A stretch of 64,000 nt of DNA from Rotaria socialis. Lineage: Eukaryota > Rotifera > Eurotatoria > Philodinida > Philodinidae. Positions 1-12,625 of this stretch are shown in pieces. The notes beneath the pieces were generated by a model. The model made no database searches. It worked only from the letters and a program-made list of their open reading frames with translations, and was not told where the DNA came from. The translations under genes and the position numbers were made by a program. The DNA is taken from assembly GCA_905331475.1 (NCBI GenBank), contig CAJNYU010000350.1, positions 124,001-188,000 on the forward strand. Reading direction: 5' to 3'. Within the stretch, counting starts at the first letter, position 1. Each line of letters opens with the position of its first letter.

Positions 1-76
1 GCTTGATTGATCTAATGTATTTAAGAAAAAGAAAAATAAGTATGCCATCAAAGAATATGTTTCGTTGAATGCATAC

Positions 77-715
77 ATGATAATGTGAAATAACATTAAC
101 ATTAAATGTCCGTTTGATATCTTCAGGATTAAGATCGAGAACATTTTTACATGTCACCACACCTGTGCTAAACAATATGAACGTTCAGTTCCTCATTATA
201 TAAGATGTTTATTTATCGATATTGAAATCTACCCGCATTTTGTACAATAATTGATACATTTCCATATTTTTGTCGAATCTCCTCTGCTGCTCGATGGATA
301 TCATCGGGTACTCTATTTTAATATGATCAAAAGAAAAACAATGAAAAAAGAATTTAACACTAAAAAACTGTAAATAACATACGTTATATCAACTTTCATA
401 GCAACCATTCGATGATGATTATACTGAGTAGACAATAATTCATAGGTTTTTTGATTTTCTACTTCGTCAGTGTCCCATAAACAGAGAAATGCGCCGTATT
501 TTGAAAATTCCACAGCAAGTGCACGACCCAAGACACCACCGGAACCAGTAATGAGAACAATTTCATCATTGATGGATTTTCTTGGAGCCGGAAATATTGA
601 AAAAATAATTGCATGAGTAAATCTAAATCAAATGAAATCGAAGAGAATGTTTCATAATATTAACTTACGCCATTATAATACGATAAAAGCACTCAAATAA
701 ACTGATACATGCCAT
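77..715 (-). CDS. SDR16C-type short-chain dehydrogenase/reductase, 5' part
   Basis: NAD(P)-dependent oxidoreductase of the classical SDR superfamily, most like the SDR16C group (RDH10, DHRS3, HSD17B11), which act on retinoids or steroids at the ER or lipid droplets. Four exons are seen: 669-715, 383-622, 233-312 and 77-162, 151 codons in phase. The protein opens with a hydrophobic anchor (about residues 1-27), then the nucleotide-binding motif LITGSGGVLGR, then IIVQNAG in place of the usual NNAG, then RTFNVNVISHYH. The next donor is GTATGC at 76-71, so the remaining exons with the YxxxK site lie beyond the left edge. It is divergent from the BRI3-like gene, about 400 bp between starts. Superfamily is sure; substrate is not. 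Confidence 0.85.
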
Positions 716-1118
716 GATTAATACAGCAACAGTAGTAGAATTCTTGTTTTTTTTAATGTTTCGTTAATAGACAAATTTCTGTGCAAATATGAAGATAACT
801 AAACTATTAATGCCAACCAGCTGATAAGGACTAGTCGATGAGTCATAATAGTCAGCTGTTAAAATTTCAGTTTTTCAAAATAGTTCTTTAAAATAAGTCG
901 AAAGCATTATTCTCTATTTCGAATATTTGATAGATAATTATATATTGATTATCAATACACGTATATAATGCTACACATGTGAAGGAAAGAAAAATTTTTC
1001 GATGGTTTCTATTGACCAATCAAAAAACTAAGTTCGGATAGTCGACGTGGTATCTTACAAATCTCTAGTAAATTTAAGTCACATATTTAAATAAAACTAA
1101 TTTTACGATAGATATAAC
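716..1118. other. Divergent intergenic region between SDR and BRI3-like genes
   Basis: About 400 bp of AT-rich sequence separating two divergent starts; it must hold both promoters. I see no clear TATA box or other named motif. Confidence 0.4.
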
Positions 1119-1593
1119 ATGGCTTCAAACATTCTAGTTGATCGACAGCGATTGATGGCTGATGGAAATGAAAATCCTCCTCCTCCTCCTCCTCCATATC
1201 AAAATATAAGTAATCCTAGTATAATCCTATTCTTTGTATCAACTACATGTCAAATATGTGAATTTATTTCAAGGTACAGATTCGTATGGAACATTTATAG
1301 GTGATGTTGGAACATCAGTACCTATTACTACAGCACCGTCATCTTATCTATATGCGTTGGAGTCTCAACCACCTACAGTTATTGTTCTTGGTAGTTGTCC
1401 AGCTTGCAAAGTATGTCTATCATGATTTATCTGTCAAATTGAATCATTTTTACTTGTTTAGATTGGCATGTTGGAAAATGATTTTACATGTTTAGGTCTC
1501 TGTTGTGCGATCTTCTTTTTTCCAATTGGTATTCTGTGTTGTTTAGCATTACGGCAACGTCGATGCCAGTTTTGTGGAGCCATTTTTGAGTAA
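1119..1593 (+). CDS. BRI3: BRI3-like small membrane protein (brain protein I3 family)
   Basis: Exons 1119-1209, 1274-1410 and 1462-1593 give 119 residues, close to the vertebrate BRI3 length. The N-terminus is proline-rich (a run of seven Pro before Tyr). The C-terminal half has the family layout: VIVLGSCPACKIGMLEN, a hydrophobic segment (about residues 84-104) and a Cys-rich tail RQRRCQFCGAIFE. BRI3 proteins are small membrane proteins reported from lysosomal/endosomal membranes; their molecular role is poorly known. The stop lies 166 nt before SEC31 on the same strand, so the two may share a transcript. Assignment rests on the conserved Cys pairs and tail motif. Confidence 0.85.
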
Positions 1594-1755
1594 ATCATGC
1601 GTTTAAACAAAAACGGGTATCAAATAATAATTTCTTTTGTGTATATATTAATATATGATTCATGTTTGCATTTAATTTATTTTCGAAAATATACAACCAA
1701 ATGATTGATGTGATAAATTAATTTTAGATTGTGAATTTTATTTTGTATTTAAAAT

Positions 1756-1757
1756 AG
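1756..1757 (+). promoter_or_regulatory. Putative trans-splice acceptor AG upstream of SEC31
   Basis: A T-rich run ending in AG two bases before the SEC31 ATG. No donor-bearing 5' exon is obvious between the BRI3 stop and this site, which fits a spliced-leader acceptor. Inferred from sequence alone. Confidence 0.4.
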
Positions 1758-1759
1758 AA

Positions 1760-4655
1760 ATGAAATTAAAAGAAATAGATCGTACTGCTCATGTTGCTTG
1801 GTCGCCCGCTAAATGGCAAGAACAAAAACCAAATGGAAACTATTTAGTTACTGGTACTGCTGCACAACAACTTGACGCAAGTTTTAGGTTAGTTGAAATT
1901 AAAGAATTTAATCAATGAGAAAAATATTGATTTTTATAGCACAAATTCTCAATTAGAAATATTTCAAGTGAATTTAGCTGATAGAAGTATGGCAATGATA
2001 CCAATCGGATCAATAAAAACAGATTATCGGTTAGTTTATTTTGGCAAACAACGTCAAAATTTATATATTTTTTGTTTAGCTTCAATAAATTAATTTGGCC
2101 ATCAGCTAAACTATTAATTGGAGCTACAGAAAAAGGACGAATATATTTAGTTGATCCAATAGCTCAAAAAATAACTGAACAACTTGATAAACATACTGCA
2201 AGTGTTCATTCAATTGATATAAATATTCTTCAGTCAAATTTATTTGCAAGTGGTGGATCTAATTCCGAATTGATGATCTGGGATTTAAACGATCTTAAAC
2301 AACCAATGATACCAGGTGGTACATCGTCAACAACTCATCATATTGATGAAGAAGTTCAATGTGTCGCATGGAATAGACAAAAATCGCATATACTTGGTTC
2401 AACTCTTGGTGGAAAAACTCTTATTTGGGATTTAAAATCAAGTAATGAACCAATTTTCAAAATAAGTGATTCAACATATCGAATGCGTACAAATCGTCTT
2501 GTTTGGCATCCAGATATAACAAGTCAATTGTGTTTAGCTAGTGAAGAAGATCAATCAGCAGCTATACAATTATGGGATCTTCGTTATGGCGCTAGTCCTA
2601 TGAAATTACTTAGTGGACATACAAGGTGAACTAATATATTGATTTTTAATTTAATTATGAACTGCATTGGTTTTATTTTCTAGAGGGATTTTAGATTTAC
2701 AATGGTCACCAAATGATAGCAATTTATTAATGTCAAGCGGTAAAGATAATAAAATAATATGTTGGAATCCAAATGATTTGAGTGTTATGGCGGAAATTGT
2801 TTATGAAATTCCATGTAATCATTGGTGTTTTGATATCAAATGGTGTCTTGGTATGCAAAAAAAGGTTCTTCTTGAAATAAAATTCATTGTTTTGAAAATC
2901 TAGTCGACCCAAATTTGATATCGGCTTCATCATTCGATGGTACACTAAGTATTTATACATTAATGGGTGGCTCATGTCAAGTTTCTCGTCCAGTGAATAA
3001 TCAATTATTTACTCAAGCATTTGGCGATGGATTAAATGCAACCGAAGCACTTCCGTCAACAATTACGCATGATGTTTTACCTATTAAATATGCACCGAAA
3101 TGGATGCGACGCCAAACAAGAGTTTCATTTGGTGTAAGAATATTTTATCCATTTTCTTTTTCATAGAGAACTCTCTCTCTGTATCATCTAATCTCTTTTT
3201 TAGTTTGGTGGCAAACTAGTGATAGTTCAACCTCCAACAAGCCCACCAACAACCGAATCAGGTCCATCGTCTCCAAATACTATTAACAATCGTCGTCCAC
3301 CTGTAGTTATTCAACAAGTTGTTGTTGACCATGAATTTGTTCAAGTTGTTCAAACATTCGATACAATGTTACAATCTGGTACACTACTTGATTATTGTGA
3401 TCATCAAATATCTTCACTATCATTATCGCAAGATGAACAGATTTTATGGCGCTTTTTACGTGCTTCATTTGAAAGTGATCCTAGAAATAAATATATTGAA
3501 TTATTAGGTTTTCGTCGTGATGATCTTTTAAGTAAAGTTCAAACATTAACAAAAGATGAAAAACATGATTTACCTATGGATGCTATCAATGGTTTACATA
3601 TTCAAGATAATAAAATTAAAAAAAGTTCAAATTCTGGTAAAAAATTCTGTGTTTATTTGCATTACTATGTATTTGATTGAATCTTCTTCGTTTTTTGTTG
3701 TTGTCTAAATAGAAATAGAAACATTATTAAGTCGATGCATTATGTTAGGACAATTTGAAGCTGCTGTCGAATTATGTTTTCATGAACAACGTTATACAGA
3801 AGCTCTTCTTCTTGCTCATCTTGGTGGTCAAGAACTTTTATATTTAACACAAAAACGATACTTTGAAAAAGTTCAAACTCCAACAGCCAGAGTGAGAGAA
3901 AAAGAATAAATCATTGATTGCAATAAGAATTAATTATAATCCTCTTCTTTTCTTCTTTTAAAGTTGATTGATATTGTTATAAGTCAAGATTGGACACGTT
4001 TAATCGCATCAAGTAATATGACCAATTGGCGTGATGTACTTGTTGCCCTGCTTACTTATACAAATGATTCGACGTTTATCGATTTATGTAATAAACTTGG
4101 TCATCAGTTAGCTAAACAGCATATGGATACGAACGATTCATTCCGTACATATGCATCAATATGTTTTATTTGTACGGGTAATTTGGAACAATTCTCTGTA
4201 ACTTGGTCAAGTAAATATCAACAGCAAGGAATGTCACCAATGCAATTAGAACAACTTATTGAAAAATTATTCGTTCTTAGACGATCATTAGATTATGCAA
4301 CTGCACATCAACAACAACAACAGAAGAAAACAGTTATTACGCCACCATCTATGGATGGACCGTCGATAAGTCGACATTTAGCTTTATTTGGACAATTGTT
4401 AGCTAATGAAGGTTGTACAAGAGCAGCACTAATGTATTTAGGCAATTTACAAACAGTAAATTTATTTTCTCAATATAAATGAAAAAAAGTAGTCTCATGC
4501 GTTTTTCACTGTTTAGTCGGAACTTGTAGTTTTACGCGATCGTCTTTATCATGGTTTACCAATGAGCCAATTAACTGGTATACCAAAACCACCAAGTCCA
4601 TTTCGTAGAGTTGATATTCCTACACCACAGCAGCAACAGCAACAGCAGCAGCAGC

Positions 4656-4687
<32 letters not shown>

Positions 4688-6026
4688 CGAAAAGCAAGTT
4701 CAACTATGCCACAACACTTTCGACCTCAAGTTCCTGCTGAACAACCATTGGTGCCGCCATCGAATGCTAGTTGGCCATCAGCACAAAATTTACCTAGTGA
4801 TTTTACTGTAAGACCAGGAACTACATCTATAACAAAGTACATATTTAAAGACAAAAAAGAGGAAAGATAATATTTCACTTTTTAATTTGATTAATTTAAG
4901 TCGATATCCACCACAACCTACGGTTCCATCGTATCAACCAACTCTTTATAATCCTACTACTGTTGTTCCTCAACATTATACACCAACGCCAGTAATGTCT
5001 AATTCACAATATGTTCACGGTTCGCTTTTACATAAACTATTTGCATTTCGCATGAATGCCAAATTTTTGTCTCGCCGTTTCTCTTAGGTCATTCAAATCA
5101 AGTGGCACCAACATCAACTGATCTATCCAGCGTACCACCCATCCCTTCTTCGATTCCATCTTACCAAGATTTTAAACCTACTAGTGCATGGAATGATCCT
5201 CCGACAGTTTTAATGAAAACACCAAAACAAATTTCGGTTAAAGTAAACTCAATTTTCATGCTCATTTCAATAGTGCAAATGAGTCTATATGTATATATAT
5301 TTAGTCATCTGGTCCTCCGACAGATGGTCTTAATTCTGCTAATTCTACATTTCTTCCAGTTCCTAATGAGCCTCCTCAATCGACATTTCATTTTAATCCA
5401 ACAATAGCAAATCATTCAACAGCATCTATGCCTCCTCCAACAATGTTAAATCAATCCACAGCACCTAGTTTTCCTCCAACAATATCTAATCAGCCAACAG
5501 CTTCGATGTTTTCTCCAACAACAACAACATCTGATTTTGCTCATCATACTGCTCCTTCAACACATGAAACATCAAGTCGTAAAGCAGCGACTCCTCCTCC
5601 GCCACCTGCACCCGTTGTTAAAGGTCCATTACCGACTGAGCAGCAAATAATACAAGACACCCTTGATTTACTGGTTAGTCGATGTCAACAAGCAACACAA
5701 CAACTACCATTAAAACGAAAATTAGATGAAGTGAAAAAGAAACTTGATGTTTTATATGATAAACTTCGAGAAAATCGAGTCAGTTTAATCTTGTATCATT
5801 GAATCGTTCGCCTAAAATATTTCTTTTTTCTTTTTAGGTTCCACTAAGTGCTTTGCAAGGTATTCATGTAATCATAGGTCATATTCGTCAATATGATTAT
5901 CAAACATCACTTTTGGTCTATAATCAAATAGTTGCAAGTGAAAATCTAGCCGAAACAAGTCAATATATGCCAGCTGTTAAGATTCTTCTTCAATGTTGTA
6001 TTCAACTTAATGTTTACTGTCAATAA
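1760..6026 (+). CDS. SEC31: COPII outer-coat protein SEC31
   Basis: SEC31 pairs with SEC13 to form the outer cage of COPII vesicles budding from the ER. Thirteen exons (1760-1887, 1940-2029, 2080-2625, 2684-2850, 2904-3133, 3204-3636, 3713-3891, 3964-4455, 4517-4836, 4901-5019, 5088-5242, 5305-5778, 5838-6026) join in phase to 1173 residues, near the 1220 of human SEC31A. The start MKLKEIDRTAHVAWSP is diagnostic. A WD40 propeller fills about residues 1-390, the helical ACE1/solenoid region about 395-775, then a Pro/Gln-rich linker with the conserved WNDPP motif that in other animals binds SAR1-SEC23, and a C-terminal helical domain (YDKLRENRVPLSALQG). The linker has a 20-Gln tract. The start follows an acceptor-like AG. 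Confidence 0.96.
4628..4687 (+). repeat. CAG/CAA repeat coding for 20 glutamines in SEC31
   Basis: Twenty consecutive Gln codons; the 5' part mixes CAG and CAA and the 3' part is pure CAA. It lies in the disordered linker after the solenoid domain, where length change should be tolerated. Confidence 0.95.
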
Positions 6027-8220
6027 ATATTTTAGCAACAGCATGAAAACTGTAGACATCTCTGTTTTTTTCTTTTTCATTATATTGCAGTGTGTGTATG
6101 AATGTGCTGTGCTAGGAATCTCTTATTTCTTGATTGTTTTATTCAATGATAATGCGACGGGAAAAGAACTAATTTATTACTATTATTACATTTTGTTTTT
6201 ACAGTTATGTTTTTATTTCTGGTTCGTTTGTTTTGTTTGCTTGGAAAAATATATTATCAAACATTTTTCTTCTGTTTTTTAGTTTGACTAGCAGTGAAAA
6301 AAGAAAAATACTCGATGTGTTTTATCGATACAATAAGAAATGAACATGAAAAAATATTTATTTGTCGTATAAAAAGACAAAAATGAATGTTAATTCTATT
6401 GGATTATACACGCAAATAAAGTCCATATAATCTTCAAAAATAGTCCATTTAAAATATTTTTCACATTAGTAGTTCTTTGATAGATTCCTTATCCCTGTGG
6501 TATATTTCCTTGGAAAAAATTGGAATCGAAAAATAGATTATAGAGTTGTGAATAATACTCGGTTAATTTAATGTTCACATAGATACTTAACAAAAAAAAA
6601 TAGATTAATATAAGAGTCAATAGTAAACTTTGTAAAGCTTCTTCAAACTATTTCTATAATAAAATGTAGATAAACAATTTCATTAAACGAATTGATAAAA
6701 GTTACGGAGTTGCTCAATGTAGAAATTTGTGTATTTTATGTACATTTGCGCATTTATCAAGATAAAGATAGATAAGTATTGAAATATTTCTATCTTCGAG
6801 GAAAAATAACTAGCAGTGTTTTGATTCAAGTGAATATGGCATAATTAATTGTTATGTTAGTTATTATAGTTAGATCTCGCTATCAATAGAAAATAAGACA
6901 TACATTTAGGATACATTTCTTGATAAAATCCATGTGGAAAAATAATGAATCAAATTCCTAGTTCAGTGCACGTATTTCCCATTAACATATTAATCTATCT
7001 AATATAGGAAATGATTTGAAGGTTTTGTATGGGAATATTTTCACCTATTGAATAGCTTTAGAGTTGCAAAACCTAGTAGTATTTGATCATTTAGAATCTT
7101 TCATAGTTATCTTACGAAGATCTAGCATATGTAAAAAAATTCAAACTCAAAAAGTTATCAAGCAAGTGAAAATGTTACTTGGTTAGTTTTCATAGTAAAT
7201 TGTACGTTCACAGATGAGAACCTATGATGGCATGTTCGGTCCATAAAAAGAGAATGTTTGATGACAAAGAATATCTATTTCACAGTCTTAAATATATACA
7301 AGAATATAAGGTAGAAATAGTCAGTATAAAATAAGTTGCTGGGCCTTTTTCAGTGAACAATTTCTTGTACTGAATGATAAAGGCATCGAATTCAGCAAAA
7401 CACAAATCATGTGAGATAATAGACAAGTAAAAGTGAACAGTCAACATCAATTTATATTTCTAGGCAGTATCGTTCATCATCTTTGTTTCAAATGAAAATT
7501 TCTACTTGTAGTACTTGCAATTGGATATGATCGAATAAGGTGTATTCTTGTATTGTAACAAAAACCCTACTGCAAAGCAATTTTTTTATTCTATTTTATT
7601 CTTTTAGATAACAATTAGCTAAATTTGTTATAGCCATGGCACCAATAATTATATTCGAAAGGATTACACATTGTCTTATTAAATCAATATTATTGGACTT
7701 CTATTTTTTCTATTATATTATACATAATTCAGAATAAAAGAAACGAATAATGTAAAACAACCTTCAATTTCAAGACTGAGTGTACTTTACATATTCTGTC
7801 TAGCACTAGCCGTTTTCTTTCTATATAACATTCGCTTGCTATAATCTAGAGTACATTAAGATCCTTAGATTATATCAATATCAACAAACTTTTTTCTCAC
7901 ATTGGAAGAAGAAAAAGAATGTACTCAATTTCACGTTGTATTTTTGATAGCAATTATAGAATGTAATTCTAACCTTTATCAAACGAATTTGTAGTTGTTG
8001 ACTATTGAAATATCGTATTTATTAAGGATGAAAAATATTCTGAAGAATGAAAGCGATTTAAGAAAAAAAGATTTCTATCAAAGAGTCTTATTCGTTAAGA
8101 TAGTTAAAAATAGGTCTTACAAAACTTATTAATCTAGAGTACGAAAGATTTATTGAATATGTTTGAAATGAAAAGGTTGAACTCATAGTTTCAATTCTTT
8201 AGATTAAAAACGAAAATTGA
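6027..8220. other. Intergenic, no gene seen (2.2 kb)
   Basis: AT-rich sequence with many stops in all frames. The first ~250 bases are probably the SEC31 3' UTR. I see no RNA gene, tandem repeat or coding segment. Confidence 0.5.
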
Positions 8221-9102
8221 ATGGAAACAAATATTGATGATTTATCGTTTCATCTGAGTGCACTAAAAACTACTTCAAGTGAAATACCAATACTCGATAA
8301 TCGTGAACCAATATCAACTTTTAGTTTGCCATCAATGTCATCATGTCCAATGGCAGCTGATGGTTCTAATCATTTACTTGTTTATCATCATCATGCGTTA
8401 TTATTATTTCATTTACCGAAATTCGAACTCTTATTTTCTATATCACTGATTCCATTTATTGAAAATCCAATATCTGATATATGTTATTATTCAATATTAA
8501 ATTGTTTTCTTGTATCAAGTTCAAATACACTTTATTCATTGTCATCCAGTCGACAGATTGATATAATTCATAAATTTTCAAATACAATTTGGTCAATTAC
8601 ACATACATCGAACTACATATTTCTTTGTTATTTATTTGGTTTTTCAATTGAACAATGGGAATTCAATTCTAGCAACGGAACTTTATTGAATACATGGCCA
8701 AAAGCTAATTTAATTGAATCTTCAGACATGGGCATTAATTGTATTCGAGCTGTAAATCAATATATTGGTATGACTATTAAACAGAATGATTTTTCTTGGA
8801 GGATTGATTTATTTGATATATCAGCAATGAATCGACTACGTCGTGGTAGAACAATTCAACAAGAAAATAATTTAAAAAATTGGATTGGATTATTATATCC
8901 AATTGATCATTTTCGATGGTTATTTGCTGATGGTGATCAAGGGTTATTTTTAATTGATCAAACTGATCAACAAGAATATAAACAAATTGATATCAAGAAA
9001 CTAGCTTGTAATATTTGTTTGATTAAGAATATAAACAGTAAAACATATTCTTCAATCGTTATTCAATCATATGAATCATTGCATTTATACAATTTGCAAT
9101 GA
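8221..9102 (+). CDS. Uncharacterised protein, possible beta-propeller
   Basis: Intronless ORF of 293 codons, not recognised. It is rich in short alternating hydrophobic stretches such as HLLVYHHHALLLFHL and FRWLFADGDQGLFLID, which suggest beta-strand repeats of a diverged propeller, but no canonical WD or Kelch motif is visible. There is no signal peptide or TM segment. An AG preceded by TTCTTT lies at 8201-8202, 18 nt before the ATG, and may be a trans-splice acceptor. Codon use (AT-ending) matches neighbouring genes. Coding status is fairly safe because of length in such AT-rich DNA; the fold is a guess. Confidence 0.7.
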   Translation: METNIDDLSFHLSALKTTSSEIPILDNREPISTFSLPSMSSCPMAADGSNHLLVYHHHALLLFHLPKFELLFSISLIPFIENPISDICYYSILNCFLVSSSNTLYSLSSSRQIDIIHKFSNTIWSITHTSNYIFLCYLFGFSIEQWEFNSSNGTLLNTWPKANLIESSDMGINCIRAVNQYIGMTIKQNDFSWRIDLFDISAMNRLRRGRTIQQENNLKNWIGLLYPIDHFRWLFADGDQGLFLIDQTDQQEYKQIDIKKLACNICLIKNINSKTYSSIVIQSYESLHLYNLQ

Positions 9103-9549
9103 TTTTCAAACTAGTTTTTTTTAGAATTTCAAAGAAACAAGATATGTTACCAATGATTTATTCGTTGTAAATAGAGATCAATAATTTAAAAAAAAGAGAT
9201 CCACTCTTAATTATATTTAAACTCATCAATCTAACAGACGAATTTCAATATTCAATGATATTAACAGTATTTTTCTTTGAACAAAGAATGCAAATGCGAT
9301 CGTATCATCATATTATCTAATCTTTTTCTATGGACACTCCAATTTCAATATTTTATTCTAATTTTTATAATGGAGAGTTTTTTTTTCTAGAGACTTTTTT
9401 GTATCATTTTTTTCTCCACAAGTATATTGTGGATTAAACTTTAAAATAATGCTCAAGACAGTAATCGACTAGATGATATTAGGTATCTCACTTATTCCCA
9501 TCTACGAAACAAAAGAATTCTCTCTCTCTCTAGATTACAATAATTCTTC
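9103..9549. other. Short intergenic region with CT repeat
   Basis: AT-rich spacer. A (TC)n run at about 9520-9530 ends in TAG at 9531-9533, 16 nt before the next ATG, and looks like a splice acceptor for the following gene. Confidence 0.45.
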
Positions 9550-10357
9550 ATGGATAAAAATCCTCCAAATAACAATGAATCTGCTTCTCCTTCATTAATA
9601 GAATTATTAAAAAAATATACAAGTCGAGTAGATGAGCGTGAAACCTTACGACAAGATGATACGTTTGGCTGTCAACAACAACAACAACAACAAAGTAGGC
9701 ACTTTAAGCTGATGTTTGGTTTTTCGTAGTCTTTCTTCTTTTCAGTTGAAACTGGTAATATTGAAAAATTAAAAAAAACTGTAACTAAACTACAATCTAA
9801 CGCAACTTCAATAAATATTCCTAATCAATCGATGGAAAATTTCGGTGAAGCAAAATCGAATATAGATTATAAAAGAAAATGGGAAGAAGCAGAAACAAGA
9901 TATCGTAATCTAGAAAAAAAATATCATCAATTAGAAAGTGGCACGGTGAAACAATTACAAGATAAAATTGATCAACTTCAACGGGACGATAATCAATTCA
10001 AAGTTTGTTATAGAAAGAATGAAAGAAAAATGAAGATTCTACATAGATATATAAATGTATTCATGCTTATTGTTTTTCATTTAGTTCATTAAAGCTCGTA
10101 TTGCTGAAATATGTTCTTCTCGTCAATTAACAAATATACAACTTGAACAATTAAAATTACTTGTTAATAGTAATGATTTATCAATTGAAACCATTGCAAA
10201 TAAAAACGATTTTCATCAACAAACAATAAAACTACGTGATATTTTAATCACACATAATAATGAACTTTTAAATAGATTTGAAGAGTTAATGAACAAAAAG
10301 AGAAAAAGAAATCAATATGAAAATGATTCAATTGATGATAACGATAGAAATAATTAA
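9550..10357 (+). CDS. Uncharacterised coiled-coil protein with basic tail
   Basis: Three exons, 9550-9694, 9746-10002 and 10085-10357, give 224 residues in phase. A short poly-Gln run ends exon 1. Exon 2 and the start of exon 3 code for a charged heptad-like coiled coil (about residues 80-150, with WEEAETRYRNLEKKYHQLE). The C-terminus carries KKRKR, a plausible nuclear localisation signal, before an acidic Asn/Asp tail. I do not recognise the family. It could be a fast-evolving kinetochore, centrosome or chromatin subunit, but nothing in the sequence decides this. Confidence 0.7.
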
Positions 10358-12625
10358 CTTTTCATTGCATTGTTGGTTTTCTGCTCTGTGTAAACTTTTG
10401 CGAAAATAAAAGTTAGAAGATTTTCGTTGTCTAATTTTCTTTTATTCTTTTGGAAAAAGAATCGATCAAAGTCAACTATTACCTAAGAACATCATTAAAG
10501 ATTTTTTCTTATCAAATTTTAAGTTTATTTTATTTTAGGTTATTTTTCTTTCTAGAGTAATAAATATGAATGATTTTCGAAAAAATGACGTATATGAAGA
10601 TATAGTTGATTTCAGAGTTTCTTTTTTATATTATTATGAATCTTGATGAAATTCTATACATATAGTTTTATTTTGCTACGTAAGTTGATATTGCTATTTA
10701 AAGAATATTCCTTCGTATTAAAAAATCGTATTTACTTTGAAGACAACCAGTTGAAATACTTTTTGGACATGTTGAATACAAGATGATTTTAGGCATGCTA
10801 CTATCAAAAACATCATCTAACAAACGAGAGTTTATTAGAGCCCTACGTAAAAAACACTATATTGGATACAGATTACAGCCATCATTTAACATGGTTCTGA
10901 TTTTGATTTTGATTTTTCTAACTGCATTTATCTAGCTTGTGTAGACATCACATAGGCATGGGCAAATTTTCTACTGAAAAAGACTACTATTCAAAACTAT
11001 CATTGACAATCTGATATAAAAAATATGATGAATAAGATTGTCTTGCAACGATCAACATTATGATTGAAATGAAGTCTCATTTTTAATAGATTTTTAGACA
11101 AAACTGTAGAAAATGATTAATACTCGAGAAATGCTTTGTTAAACTGAATATTCTAACTAAATATTTTAAACTTCTAGTCTATGTCAATGTTGCTTTGGTT
11201 TATCTTTTGATAATTATTTAATATTAAAATGTATTGATGTATTCTTATAGATAATTTTTGAGATATTTTTGAATAAATTCAACAACGTAGCATTTTTGAT
11301 CGTTTTTTTTAATATGAATGATTTAGATATCTATTTACTTTACGTGACATAGTCTATCTCTTTTTTTTCGCTCAACTATTAAAAATATTCGTTAATAATT
11401 ATTTTTCGTTTTCTTTTATTTTACTTCAAAATTTATATTTTAATATCGCTTTATTTTAGAGAATTATTGAGAAAAACTGTCGAAGATGACTGCAGGTTAA
11501 TACTTTTCAATCACAATTGATTCACTCATTTTAAGAACTTTTCTCTTAGTGCTAACTTTTTTTTCATGTCCATAAATAAACTTCATTTCTATTTAAATAA
11601 TGAATTTTTTCTCTTTCTCTATTCTACATCTACAGGTGGTATATGAAAAATTAATTAACTATGAAAAATTAATAGAAATGAACTGGCTTCTAGTAAAATA
11701 AAAATCTTTAAATGGTGTTCAACTAAATAAAAGGACTGTATTGTTTATGGTCAAATGAAATATATTGATTTTAAATTTTACTTAAACTCCTGTTATTGAG
11801 GACGATCTATCAGTATGCTAATTATCATCATCAACAATCGTTTGCAACAAAGATATTTTCAGCAACACATAATTCTCATAATCCTCTTTATCAACCAAAA
11901 ACAAAATCTCCTTCGCTTTTTCAATAACTTTTAATGAGCTCTAAGCTCTGTTCTAACATATATTTATGTTCAGTATTTATTGTTGTTTTTCTTTCACATG
12001 AATATGTTTACATTAGGGTTTATGTCCATTAGTAAGTTGACTAATTCATGTAAGTTCTTTTCTACGAACGTATGACAAAATAGATTGATATTGAAAAGAT
12101 CGTTTCGTTTTTGATCTCCTTATTGAAAATACTCTTAAAATAGATTTTTCAAGGAATTCTAACTTTATTTTGCATTGTATCGTAATGATCAAATATGAAT
12201 TTGGCGTATTGGTTTCAAATCACAGTCTAATGTATTTTCTTAAGACTATCTAGCTACGTATATCACTCTTTTTTCCTATCATTTACGTTTCAGGTTTCTT
12301 ATATTATGATAAAATTGTCGATTCTTTTTTTGCACTATACTTAAAAATAGTGAATTCATTATTTATAAGTTGTATGATGGAATTTCCTGTGGAAACGGAT
12401 AGATTTATTTTTCTATAGAAATATCCTAAGTAACTGCTTGAGTAGGAAATATCTAAGATGTCTGTACAGGTTAAAATTATTTCCTTGGTCATTTCACATT
12501 CGTCGACGACATTTTGTGAAAAAGAAACATTTGATTTATTTTTCACCGTTTTACTTACTCCTTGTTTGTCTTATCGATGTGTACTTCGATTGTTGATGTG
12601 TTTATCTATTCTAGATTTGTCTAAT
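10358..12625. other. Intergenic, no gene seen (2.3 kb)
   Basis: Very AT-rich. A short exon-like piece starting with ATG at 12458 and ending in a donor-like GTTAAA is followed by an acceptor at 12613-12614. Spliced, it would reach a stop at once, so it may be 5' UTR of the next gene or chance. Nothing else is supported. Confidence 0.45.

Noticed and set aside
6010-6282. 90-codon hydrophobic frame after SEC31
   Set aside because: T-rich 3' UTR read by chance; overlaps the SEC31 stop.
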